DNA from: Pseudomonadota bacterium
GTDB lineage: Bacteria; Pseudomonadota; Alphaproteobacteria; Rhizobiales; Beijerinckiaceae
Direction: 5' to 3'
DNA length: 21,601 nt
Assembly: GCA_023426505.1 (NCBI GenBank)
Contig: JAFAAP010000169.1
Location: forward strand, 1-21,601
The translations under genes were made by a program, and so were the position numbers. Within the stretch, counting starts at the first letter, position 1, and every line of letters starts with the position of its first letter. Under the pieces are notes generated by a model. It made no database searches. It worked only from the letters and a program-made list of their open reading frames with translations, and had not been told where the DNA came from. Positions 14,685-21,601 of the stretch are shown here, one piece after another.

Positions 14685-15259
14685 GACGCGGGTTCGCCGC
14701 CCTCCTGATCGGTGCATGCCTCTCGACCATCCTGCTCGCCGCCTGCAAGGACGAGATGGCGGAGCAGCCGCGCTACGACCCTTATGACGAGGCGGCGCTT
14801 TTTCCCGACAACAAGGTTCTGCAGGCGCCGCCGCCCGGGACGGTGGCGCGGGACGACCCTACCTGGCATCTGCCCTATGTCGAGCGTCCGCCGCTCACGC
14901 CGACCCTCCTGGCGCGGGGACAGGAGCGTTACGACATCTACTGTTCTCCGTGCCACGGCTATGCCGGCGACGGCCGCGGCATCGTGCCGAGCCGCGGCTT
15001 TCCGCAGCCGCCGAGCTTCCATTCGGAGCGCCTGCGCCGGGCGCCATCGCGGCACTTCTTCGATGTCATCACGAACGGCTACGGCGTCATGTACTCCTAT
15101 GCGCGCCGCGTCGCCCCGGCGGACCGCTGGGCGGTCGCGGCCTATATTCGCGCCCTTCAGGTGAGTCAGGGCGCCCCTGCGGCGGATCTCCCGCCGGAGG
15201 ATCGCGAGAAGCTGGGGCCGACGCAGCGTACGCCCGCAACCGGCGGAGGAGCAGGATGA
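14681..15259 (+). CDS. actE: Alternative Complex III monoheme lipoprotein cytochrome ActE
   Basis: 192 residues from the ATG that overlaps the actD stop, with GGAG 8 nt upstream. Lipobox LAAC places the lipidated cysteine at C22. One CXXCH heme site (88-92) with a likely Met ligand at M137 (GYGVMYSYA). It is a class I cytochrome c and is the probable exit point for electrons to the oxidase. The tail is a Pro/Ala/Gly-rich linker. The stop overlaps the actF start (ATGA). Confidence 0.95.
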   Translation: MRRGFAALLIGACLSTILLAACKDEMAEQPRYDPYDEAALFPDNKVLQAPPPGTVARDDPTWHLPYVERPPLTPTLLARGQERYDIYCSPCHGYAGDGRGIVPSRGFPQPPSFHSERLRRAPSRHFFDVITNGYGVMYSYARRVAPADRWAVAAYIRALQVSQGAPAADLPPEDREKLGPTQRTPATGGGAG

Positions 15260-16374
15260 CGGCTTTCGCTCATCGCGTAGCACCATCCGACACGAGCGGC
15301 CGGATCCTTCCCGGGCCGATGACGCGCACGCTCGCGCTGGCGGGAGGGGTTGCCTGCCTCGCCGCCCTGGCTGCCGCATGGGTCGCGCCCGAGGACGCGA
15401 TCCATGCCTGGATCGGGGCCGCCTTCTTCTGGACCAGCCTTCCCATCGGCGGGCTGCTCCTCCTGATGATGATGAGGCTCATTCCCGGAATCTGGAGCAA
15501 CGAGGCCATGGTGGTCATGGAGGCCGCAAGCGTGCTCGTTCCGCTCGCGGCCCTCGTGTTCGTCCCCGTCCTGCTCGGGCTCGGCGCCGCCTACCCGTGG
15601 GTGGGTGAGACGCAGAACACCGCGTTCCGACAGATTTACCTGTCTCCTGGGTTCTTCGTTGCGCGCACCGTGCTCTGGTTCGTGCTGCTCGGCGCGCTCA
15701 CGGCTCTTCTCATCGTGCGGCGGCCATGGTCGATGCCGCTCGCATGCCTCGGGCTCGTTCTCTTTCCCCTCGGCGGCACTGTCATTGTCACCGACTGGCT
15801 GATGACTCTCGATCCCGAGTTCCGCTCCTCCGGCTTCGGCCTCTACGCCATGTCAATCCAGGCGGCCATCGCCATGGCGGCAGGAACTGCGACCGCGCTC
15901 GCCATCTCCGGGGCGATGATCCGCAAGCCCGCGGTGCTCGGTGGCCTGCTGCTGACGGTGCTCCTGCTTTGGGCCTATTTCGCCTACATGCAGTACGTGG
16001 TGATCTGGTCGAGCGACTTTCCCAAGCTGATCGACTGGTACAAGGTCCGCGGGACCGGGATCTGGCGCATCATGCTCTGGAGCTTCGCCATCGTTCACAC
16101 GGCGGCGATTGCGCTGCTGATCCTGCCGCCCGTGCTGCGCCGCCGGAGGCTCCTCATCGGGATCGCTCTTGCCGTGCTCGCTGGCAAGATGCTCGAGGTC
16201 GCCTGGATCGTCCTTCCGGCCGGAAAGTACGGCCCGGGCATGCTCGCCATCGGGCTCTTCGTGCTCGCAAATGCGGGGCTGGGCGCCATCTTCATCGTCG
16301 CCGCGAGCGTCGCAATCCAGGCGCGGATCGCCGCAAGGGTCCCGAAGCGGCGGCCGGGAGGCGGCCATGGCTGA
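15256..16374 (+). CDS. actF: Alternative Complex III membrane subunit ActF
   Basis: 372 residues, about ten membrane helices, second NrfD/PsrC-like subunit of the complex. Conserved ActF signatures are present: TDWLMTLDPEFRSSGFGLY (from about residue 179) and YMQYVVIWSSDFPKLIDWY (about 244-262). GGAGGA precedes the ATG, which overlaps the actE stop. It likely contributes to proton movement or the quinone pocket. No actG-type gene follows; as in several proteobacterial clusters the next gene is a single-TM protein. Confidence 0.93.
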   Translation: MTAFAHRVAPSDTSGRILPGPMTRTLALAGGVACLAALAAAWVAPEDAIHAWIGAAFFWTSLPIGGLLLLMMMRLIPGIWSNEAMVVMEAASVLVPLAALVFVPVLLGLGAAYPWVGETQNTAFRQIYLSPGFFVARTVLWFVLLGALTALLIVRRPWSMPLACLGLVLFPLGGTVIVTDWLMTLDPEFRSSGFGLYAMSIQAAIAMAAGTATALAISGAMIRKPAVLGGLLLTVLLLWAYFAYMQYVVIWSSDFPKLIDWYKVRGTGIWRIMLWSFAIVHTAAIALLILPPVLRRRRLLIGIALAVLAGKMLEVAWIVLPAGKYGPGMLAIGLFVLANAGLGAIFIVAASVAIQARIAARVPKRRPGGGHG

Positions 16375-17008
16375 GGCGCGCGATCACGGAACCGTTGCCG
16401 GCGACGAAGCCACCACACGCGACGTGGAGATCCATGGCGAATCCTCTCATTACGGAAAGCGCGAAACGATCGACGGCACGGTCTGCACGCAGCGCGGCCG
16501 ACCGGGCGAAATTCCGCGTGACGTGCTCGAGCACGGGCACGAGCCGACCGATGTGCAGGTTCGCGGCATCGTCTATACCGTGATCGGCCTGATCGTCTTC
16601 ATCGTCCTGTCGGCCACCTTCGTGGCAGGGGTTCTGTACTATCTCCGCGCTACTGACAAACCGCCGGTCGTCATGGAGACGGAGAAAATCCAGCTCGTTC
16701 CGCCGCAGCCTCGCCTCCAGGTCGCGCCGCAGAGCGACCGCGCGGCTATCGAGGGAGCCGCGAAAGCGCGGCTGAACGGCTACGGCTGGAGCGATGGAGA
16801 TCCGCAGCTCGCGCGCATCCCGATCGTGCGCGCCATGGAACTCATGGCGGCGCACGGCTGGCCCGATCCGGAGCTCTCCGGCGTCGCCTCGCCGCGTGCC
16901 GGCCCGGGAAACGGCGGGGAGGTGCCGGGCGGGCAGGCGCGGGTCCTTTCGCGCATTCCGCTCGAGCAGCAGCCGCCGGCGGCACCACCTTTCGAGGCGC
17001 CCCCATGA
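16367..17008 (+). CDS. conserved single-TM protein of ACIII/oxidase operons, function unknown
   Basis: 213 residues, overlapping the actF stop by 8 nt, with GGGAGG before the ATG. Hydrophilic N-terminus of about 65 residues, one membrane helix (68-91), a Pro-rich linker, a conserved-looking block LNGYGWSDGDPQLARIPIVRAMELM (about 136-160) and a Pro/Gly/Ala-rich tail. I recall similar proteins with this RIPI-RAM block beside SCO genes in ACIII clusters of other phyla, though not a named family. Position between ACIII and the copper chaperone suggests assembly of the complex or of the ACIII-oxidase link. Stop overlaps the next start (ATGA). Confidence 0.85.
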   Translation: MAEARDHGTVAGDEATTRDVEIHGESSHYGKRETIDGTVCTQRGRPGEIPRDVLEHGHEPTDVQVRGIVYTVIGLIVFIVLSATFVAGVLYYLRATDKPPVVMETEKIQLVPPQPRLQVAPQSDRAAIEGAAKARLNGYGWSDGDPQLARIPIVRAMELMAAHGWPDPELSGVASPRAGPGNGGEVPGGQARVLSRIPLEQQPPAAPPFEAPP

Positions 17009-17799
17009 CGAGGATCCTCGCTCTCATCGTCCTCGCGATCCTCACGGCGGCCTCGACGGCCGGCGCGGCGACGTTTGACCCGTTCGCGGCCGTCGCCATC
17101 GAGACTCCGCCCGTCGCGCGCGCGCCCCTCGACGGGACCTTCCGCGACGAGGCGGGGCGCCCGGTTTCCCTGCGATCCCTCGCCGACGGGCGGCCTATCG
17201 TGCTGGCACCGGTGCTTCACAACTGCCCCAACATCTGCGGCGTCACACTGGGAGCTCTGAGCGACGCGGTGGCGTTGCAGCCGTCGGAACCGGATTTCGC
17301 CGTGGTCGGCTTCGGCATCGATCCTAGGGAAAAGCCGGCGGACGCGGCGGCGGCGCTGGCCGTCCTGGCGGATCGCGAGGGGGGCGCCAACGGGACGCAC
17401 CCGATTCATGCGCTGACCGGGGAGGCGGGTGAAGTCCACGCCGTCACCGACGCGCTCGGGTACCGCTACGCTTTCGACCCGGATCTCGGGCAGTACGCTC
17501 ATGCGGCGGCGATCGCGGTCCTGACGCCGGAGGGACGCGTGGTGCGCTGGCTTCCCGGGCTCGCACCCGATCCGCAGGAACTCGGCAGGGCTATTGCGGA
17601 CGCCCGGGAGGGGCAGGTTGCGAGCCTCCGAGAGACGCTGCTGCTGATGTGCTATCATTATGATCCCGTCACCGGCAGATACACGCTCCTCGTCAGCCGG
17701 ATCGTCCAGATCTCCGGCGTCGCGACCGTCCTGGCGCTCGCAGGGTTGGTGGGCTTCTCGATCATGCGCGAGAGGCGGCGCGGGGGAGGGGCGCGATGA
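17005..17799 (+). CDS. SCO1/SenC copper chaperone with C-terminal membrane helix
   Basis: 264 residues. Signal peptide (about 1-21), a thioredoxin-like SCO domain with the copper-binding CPNIC (C74, C78) and H166 in YAHAAAIAVLTP, then an added C-terminal part (LLLMCYHYDPVTGRY) leading to a membrane helix (about 236-255). SCO proteins deliver copper to the CuA centre of oxidase subunit II, which is encoded immediately downstream. The extra C-terminal helix is usual for SCO proteins in ACIII-caa3 clusters. Starts and ends in ATGA overlaps with its neighbours. Confidence 0.93.
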   Translation: MTRILALIVLAILTAASTAGAATFDPFAAVAIETPPVARAPLDGTFRDEAGRPVSLRSLADGRPIVLAPVLHNCPNICGVTLGALSDAVALQPSEPDFAVVGFGIDPREKPADAAAALAVLADREGGANGTHPIHALTGEAGEVHAVTDALGYRYAFDPDLGQYAHAAAIAVLTPEGRVVRWLPGLAPDPQELGRAIADAREGQVASLRETLLLMCYHYDPVTGRYTLLVSRIVQISGVATVLALAGLVGFSIMRERRRGGGAR

Positions 17800-18743
17800 A
17801 CACTCTCATTGCCCTCTGGCCGGACCGGGCCTCCGCCCATGCCGGCAGCGTCGACCTCCTGATCGGCTGGTTCTCCGTGCTTGCCGTGCTGCTCGCCGGC
17901 CCCGTCGTCGTGCTGATTTTCGTCTTTGCCGTGAAGTACCGCCGGGGCAAGGAGGTCAACCGGGAGCATGCTCCCAACCGCAAGGTCTGGCTGGAGGTGT
18001 CCTGGGCGCTGCTGCCCTTCCTGGCGGTGCTCGGGTTCTATGTCTGGTCGACCTCCCTTTACTTCGACCTCAACCGGCCGCCGCCCGACGCGCTCGACAT
18101 CTATGTCGTCGCCAAGCAGTGGATGTGGAAGGCCGAGCACCCGGGCGGACAGCGGGAGATCGACGAGCTGCACATCCCGATCGGCCAGCCCGTGCGCCTG
18201 GTGATGAACTCCCAGGACGTGATCCACAGCTTCTACGTCCCGGCGCTGCGCATCAAGCAGGACGTGGTTCCGGGGCGCACGACCAGCCTGTGGTTCAAGG
18301 CGGACAAGCCGGGCGTCTACTGGATGACCTGCGCGGAATTCTGCGGCACCGATCACGCGGTGATGGGCGGCAAGTTCCACGCCCTGACGCCGGAGGATTA
18401 CTCCGCATGGCTGACGAGCGCCGGGATCGACGAGTCCCTGGCCGCGGAGGGTGAGGTCCTCTTCCGCACCTATGGCTGCAGCGGATGCCATGCGGCAACC
18501 TCCTCCGTGCATGCGCCGGACTTGGCGGGTCTCTTTGGCAGGCCAGTGGCGCTGGCGGATGGCGAAACGCTGATCGCCGACGAACAGTACATCCGTGACA
18601 GCATCCTGCTGCCCCAGAAGCAGGTTGCGGCGGGCTACAAGCCGATCATGCCCACCTTCAAGAACGTTCTTGGCGAGGACGACCTAATCCGGCTCGTCGC
18701 CTACATCAAATCCCTGCATCCGATCCAGTGGAGAGAGCGATGA
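17796..18743 (+). CDS. coxB: caa3-type cytochrome c oxidase subunit II with fused cytochrome c
   Basis: 315 residues. Two N-terminal membrane helices (about 20-46 and 67-88), the cupredoxin CuA domain with ligands H144, C179, E181, C183, H187 and M190 (CAEFCGTDHAVM), then a fused cytochrome c domain with CSGCH (228-232) and likely Met ligand M285 (KPIMPTF). The fused heme defines a caa3 oxidase, which can accept electrons without a soluble cytochrome c. The start overlaps the SCO stop (ATGA). Its probable partner is ActE or ActA. Confidence 0.95.
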   Translation: MNTLIALWPDRASAHAGSVDLLIGWFSVLAVLLAGPVVVLIFVFAVKYRRGKEVNREHAPNRKVWLEVSWALLPFLAVLGFYVWSTSLYFDLNRPPPDALDIYVVAKQWMWKAEHPGGQREIDELHIPIGQPVRLVMNSQDVIHSFYVPALRIKQDVVPGRTTSLWFKADKPGVYWMTCAEFCGTDHAVMGGKFHALTPEDYSAWLTSAGIDESLAAEGEVLFRTYGCSGCHAATSSVHAPDLAGLFGRPVALADGETLIADEQYIRDSILLPQKQVAAGYKPIMPTFKNVLGEDDLIRLVAYIKSLHPIQWRER

Positions 18744-20371
18744 CGGCAAGCGCCATTTCAGAAACATCGCCGGAACGAGCCAGTTACCTGCGCGCCGGCC
18801 ATACCCTGCGCTCCTGGTTTTTGACCACGGACCACAAGCGCATCGCAATCCTCTATCTGGTCTCGATCACAGGCTTCTTTTTTGTTGGCGGAATGGCGGC
18901 GGTGCTCATGCGCCTGGACTTGGCGACGCCGGAAGGGGATCTCCTGACAAACGACGGATACAACCGTACCTTCACGCTTCATGGCGTGATTATGGTATGG
19001 TTCTTCCTCATCCCCTCGATTCCGGTCACCTTCGGCAACTTCCTCATTCCCTTGATGATCGGCGCGAAGGATCTGGCGTTTCCCAAGATCAATCTCACCA
19101 GCTGGTATCTCTATGTTCTCGCCGGCATGTTCGTGCTCTACTCGCTGGTCGCGGGTGGCGTGGATACCGGTTGGACCTTCTACACGCCGCTCTCGACCCT
19201 GTTCGCCAATGGTTATGTGGCATCGGCTCTGGTCGGCGTCATCATCGTGGGATTCTCATCCATCCTGACGGGGCTCAACTTCATCGTCACGGTGCACAAG
19301 CTGCGCTGTCCGGGAATGACGTGGTCGCGCCTGCCGCTCTTCGTCTGGTCGCACTACGCGACGGCGATGGTCCTGGTCCTGGCGACTCCAGTGCTGACCA
19401 TGCTGCTCCTCCTGCTCATCGCCGAGCGTGTCTTCGGCGTCGGCATCTTCAACCCGGATCTCGGAGGAGATCCGCTTCTCTACCAGCACCTGTTCTGGTT
19501 TTACAGCCATCCGGCGGTCTACATCATGGTGCTGCCGGCCTTTGGGGTGCTCAGCGAGCTCGTGACGGCTGCCGCCCGCAAGCGCATCTTCGGCTACTGG
19601 TTCATCGCCTATTCGAGCGTCGCCATTGCAGTTCTGGGCTTTCTCGTCTGGGCGCACCATATGTTCGTTGCCGGCGGGTCTATGTATGCCAGCGCGATCT
19701 TCTCGTTTCTCAGCATCGCGGTGGCGGTGCCGTCCGGCATCAAGGTCTACAACTGGACCGCGACCCTCTACAAAGGATCCATCTCCCTCGATCCGGCTTT
19801 CCTGTTCGCCATGGGGTTCATCGGGCTGTTTGTCATTGGCGGCCTGACGGGCCTTATGCTAGCGATGCTCGCCATCGACGTGCATGTCCACGACACGTAT
19901 TTCGTGGTCGCTCACTTCCATTACATTATGGTCGGCGGAACGGTCACGGCGTTCTTCGGGGCGCTGCACTTCTGGTGGCCTAAGATCACCGGGCGCATGT
20001 ACAGCGTCCCTTGGGGTCGGATCACGGCGGGGCTGATCTTCCTCGGCTTCAACCTGACTTTCTTTCCCCAATTCATCCTTGGATACCTGGGAATGCCGCG
20101 CCGGTATCACGTCTACCCGCCGGAGTTTCAGGTGCTGAATGTGCTCTCCTCGGCGGGAGCCAGTATCCTGGCGGTCGGATATCTTCTGCCCTTCGTGTAT
20201 CTCGCCTATTCGCTGCGGCATGGGCAGCCGGCGGGCCCCAATCCATGGGGCGCTACCGGGCTCGAATGGACCGTTTCATCTCCGCCACCGAAGCACAATT
20301 TTGAGGAGACGCCTGTCGTCACGCGGGCGCCCTACAACTACCCGATCAAGGATCCCATGAGCCGTGAGTAG
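18740..20371 (+). CDS. coxA: heme-copper oxidase subunit I, A2 type
   Basis: 543 residues from ATG 18740, which overlaps the coxB stop (ATGA) after GGAGAGAG; a GTG at 18728 is in frame but less likely. Twelve membrane helices. Ligands: H81 and H394 for the low-spin heme, H392 for heme a3, and H257, H306, H307 for CuB, with Y261 as the cross-linked tyrosine. The K-channel lysine is K335. The motif is FYSHPAVY, not GHPEVY: the D-channel glutamate is replaced by Tyr-Ser, which marks the A2 subfamily (as in Rhodothermus caa3). Couples oxygen reduction to proton pumping. GTG start of coxC overlaps its end by 8 nt. Confidence 0.96.
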   Translation: MTASAISETSPERASYLRAGHTLRSWFLTTDHKRIAILYLVSITGFFFVGGMAAVLMRLDLATPEGDLLTNDGYNRTFTLHGVIMVWFFLIPSIPVTFGNFLIPLMIGAKDLAFPKINLTSWYLYVLAGMFVLYSLVAGGVDTGWTFYTPLSTLFANGYVASALVGVIIVGFSSILTGLNFIVTVHKLRCPGMTWSRLPLFVWSHYATAMVLVLATPVLTMLLLLLIAERVFGVGIFNPDLGGDPLLYQHLFWFYSHPAVYIMVLPAFGVLSELVTAAARKRIFGYWFIAYSSVAIAVLGFLVWAHHMFVAGGSMYASAIFSFLSIAVAVPSGIKVYNWTATLYKGSISLDPAFLFAMGFIGLFVIGGLTGLMLAMLAIDVHVHDTYFVVAHFHYIMVGGTVTAFFGALHFWWPKITGRMYSVPWGRITAGLIFLGFNLTFFPQFILGYLGMPRRYHVYPPEFQVLNVLSSAGASILAVGYLLPFVYLAYSLRHGQPAGPNPWGATGLEWTVSSPPPKHNFEETPVVTRAPYNYPIKDPMSRE

Positions 20372-20999
20372 CCGTCCCGCCGTCCACGAGCCCTATTCGG
20401 AGTCCGTGCAACAGCGCGAGGCCGATCTGTTCGGCATGTATATCTTCCTGGGTACGGAAGTGATGCTGTTCGGCGGCCTCCTCGCCGCCGCCTACGTCAT
20501 TCGCGTCCTCTACCCGCACGAGTCGGCCTCGGCGGCGCAGCACCTGAAGCTTTGGCTTGGAACTGCGAACACCGCGGTGCTCCTGACCTCGAGCCTGTTC
20601 GTCGCCATTGCGGTCACGGCCGCACGACCGGGACGAAGGCGGGCCTGCGCTCTCTGGCTCGCTCTCTCGTGTGGCCTCGGGATCCTGTTCCTCGGCATCA
20701 AGTCCACGGAATATCTGCAGGAGTATCGGGAGGGCCTGATGCCGTTTCCCGGGCCGCCGTCGCCTCTCGCCCAGCCGGCCGAGCATCTCTTCTTCAATCT
20801 CTACCTCGTCGGCACGAGCCTGCACGCTCTGCACCTCATGATCGGGATCTGCGTGGTAGCGGTGCTGGCAATTCGGGTCGCCCTGCAGGACACGCCCGTA
20901 CCCCGGCGGGCGCTGACCGTTCAGGTCGCTGGCCTTTACTGGCACCTCGTCGATGTCGTCTGGGTGTTCATCTATCCGGTTTTCTACTTGGCTCGGTGA
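20364..20999 (+). CDS. coxC: cytochrome c oxidase subunit III (short form)
   Basis: 211 residues with a GTG start 8 nt before the coxA stop; no in-frame ATG gives the conserved N-terminus. Five membrane helices, fewer than the seven of classical mitochondrial-type subunit III, as expected for caa3/A2 oxidases. Conserved motifs: FLGTEVMLFGGLLAA (E32), HLFFNLYLVGTSLHALHLMIG (about 141-161) and LYWHLVDVVW (191-200). Stabilises the subunit I core. Translation is probably coupled to coxA, as the ribosome site for the GTG is poor. Confidence 0.93.
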   Translation: MSSRPAVHEPYSESVQQREADLFGMYIFLGTEVMLFGGLLAAAYVIRVLYPHESASAAQHLKLWLGTANTAVLLTSSLFVAIAVTAARPGRRRACALWLALSCGLGILFLGIKSTEYLQEYREGLMPFPGPPSPLAQPAEHLFFNLYLVGTSLHALHLMIGICVVAVLAIRVALQDTPVPRRALTVQVAGLYWHLVDVVWVFIYPVFYLAR

Positions 21000-21003
21000 T
21001 CCC

Positions 21004-21291
21004 ATGGATACGCATATCCGCACCCTCGTCCTCGTCTGGCTGGCCCTGATCGGTCTGCTCGCCCTCACTGTCGGCGCCAGCTTCCTGCCGCTCGGGGGCT
21101 TCAAGCCCGGCGTGAGCATCGGCATCGCGTTCATCAAGGCCGTCCTGATCTTCTGGTTCTACATGCACCTGCGGGAGCTGAGCGGCCTCATCCGCCTCAC
21201 GGCCGTAACCGGAGCCATCACGCTCGCGATCCTGATCGGTCTCATCTCGAGCGATTATCTCACCCGGTTCTGGTTCAAGTTTCCGACCTGA
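21004..21291 (+). CDS. coxD: cytochrome c oxidase subunit IV (prokaryotic, COX4_pro type)
   Basis: 95 residues, three membrane helices (about 7-29, 37-55, 64-84) with the family motif FIKAVLIFWFYMHLR (K45, YMHLR 53-57). It begins 4 nt after the coxC stop. A longer frame upstream lies within coxC and is not used. Last gene of the respiratory operon; no clear terminator follows within the next 100 nt. The usual assembly genes (ctaB, ctaG, heme A synthase) are not in this window. Confidence 0.9.
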   Translation: MDTHIRTLVLVWLALIGLLALTVGASFLPLGGFKPGVSIGIAFIKAVLIFWFYMHLRELSGLIRLTAVTGAITLAILIGLISSDYLTRFWFKFPT

Positions 21292-21601
21292 CGGAAACTT
21301 TGTGCTGCGGTCACGCCGCCCCACTGGCAGCGGGAGTCCTCCGGCGCACGACGGTATCCTGGGGAACCGCCTTCAGTATTCTTGTCGTTGTTGCGGCTGA
21401 GCCGGAGATTGCTGATCATCGCGTCGGACGTGATGCCGCACGTGGGCGAAATGAAACACTGCCTACTCTTGGGGAGCGAGAACGGGCAGGGGGTGTTGTT
21501 TGGTGGCGGAACGTTGTTGGGATCAGGTGCGTTGGGCGATTGAGAACTATACTTGGCGCTTCGATCGCTCGCGGCGCCCGCCACGCGCTTGGTGGAGGAT
21601 C
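21255..21601 (-). CDS. doubtful partial ORF running off the right edge
   Basis: A minus-strand frame is open from the window edge to a stop at 21255, overlapping the end of coxD by 37 nt. It reads YSSQSPNAPDPNNVPPPN ... CPFSLPKSRQCFISPTCG ... and has mixed codon use, with GC-rich wobble only in the middle. Pro/Asn-rich with several cysteines; no family recognised. A plus-strand promoter-like element within it argues against it being real. The 21292-21601 stretch otherwise shows no gene. Confidence 0.25.
   Translation of the reverse strand, partial: SSTKRVAGAASDRSAKYSSQSPNAPDPNNVPPPNNTPCPFSLPKSRQCFISPTCGITSDAMISNLRLSRNNDKNTEGGSPGYRRAPEDSRCQWGGVTAAQSFRQVGNLNQNRVR
21508..21533 (+). promoter_or_regulatory. 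possible sigma-EcfG promoter pointing out of the window
   Basis: GGAAC (21508-21512), 17 nt, CGTT (21530-21533) on the plus strand matches the general-stress consensus with the longer spacer. Any gene it drives lies beyond the right edge, so orientation support is missing. Confidence 0.35.

Overview
The window looks like part of a high-GC alphaproteobacterial (probably Hyphomicrobiales, Microvirga/Methylobacterium-like) chromosome or large replicon. This is inferred from strong GC3 codon use, DUF1236, DUF4142 and PRC-barrel envelope proteins typical of that order, and repeated GGAAC-N16/17-(C)GTT promoter elements of the sigma-EcfG (general stress response) type. No tRNA, rRNA, CRISPR array, insertion sequence or origin was seen.

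Left part (about 1-8.5 kb): an accessory, partly decaying island of small exported or membrane proteins. It holds a DUF4142 + Q/P/V-repeat + PRC-barrel protein (73-1623, -), a coiled-coil membrane protein (2018-2704, -), a cupredoxin-like protein (2846-3319, -), a broken PRC-barrel gene (3509-3923, +), a PRC-barrel protein (4094-4696, +) followed by a DUF1236 protein (4727-5089, +), then a minus-strand set reading right to left: PRC-barrel protein (7140-7535), small protein (6827-7048), a second coiled-coil membrane protein (6059-6769, paralogue of 2018-2704) and a frameshifted CAP-domain gene (5100-6062). Next come a 52-residue secreted peptide (8029-8187) and a glycine-zipper lipoprotein (8215/8263-8529). 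Three PRC-barrel genes have the same upstream element, GGAAC-N17-GTTG, in the correct orientation.

Right part (9.07-21.3 kb): one very tight 12-gene plus-strand operon for a complete respiratory module: Alternative Complex III (actA-actF), a conserved single-TM protein, a SCO/SenC copper chaperone and a caa3-type cytochrome c oxidase (coxB with fused cytochrome c, coxA of the A2 'YSHP' type, coxC, coxD). Six of the eleven junctions are ATGA stop/start overlaps, three are 8-nt overlaps and two are gaps of 3-4 nt. Quinol would be oxidised by ActC/ActF, electrons would pass through Fe-S clusters of ActB and hemes of ActA/ActE to the cytochrome c domain of CoxB, then CuA and the heme a/a3-CuB centre of CoxA. 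No free cytochrome c is encoded, which suits a direct ACIII-oxidase supercomplex.

The most interesting point is regulatory: a full-consensus sigma-EcfG promoter (GGAAC-N16-CGTT, 8986-9010) lies 62 nt before actA, with the same spacing as the elements before the PRC-barrel genes. The sequence therefore suggests that an entire alternative respiratory chain and a neighbouring envelope-protein island share general-stress control. This is inference from motifs and needs transcript data.
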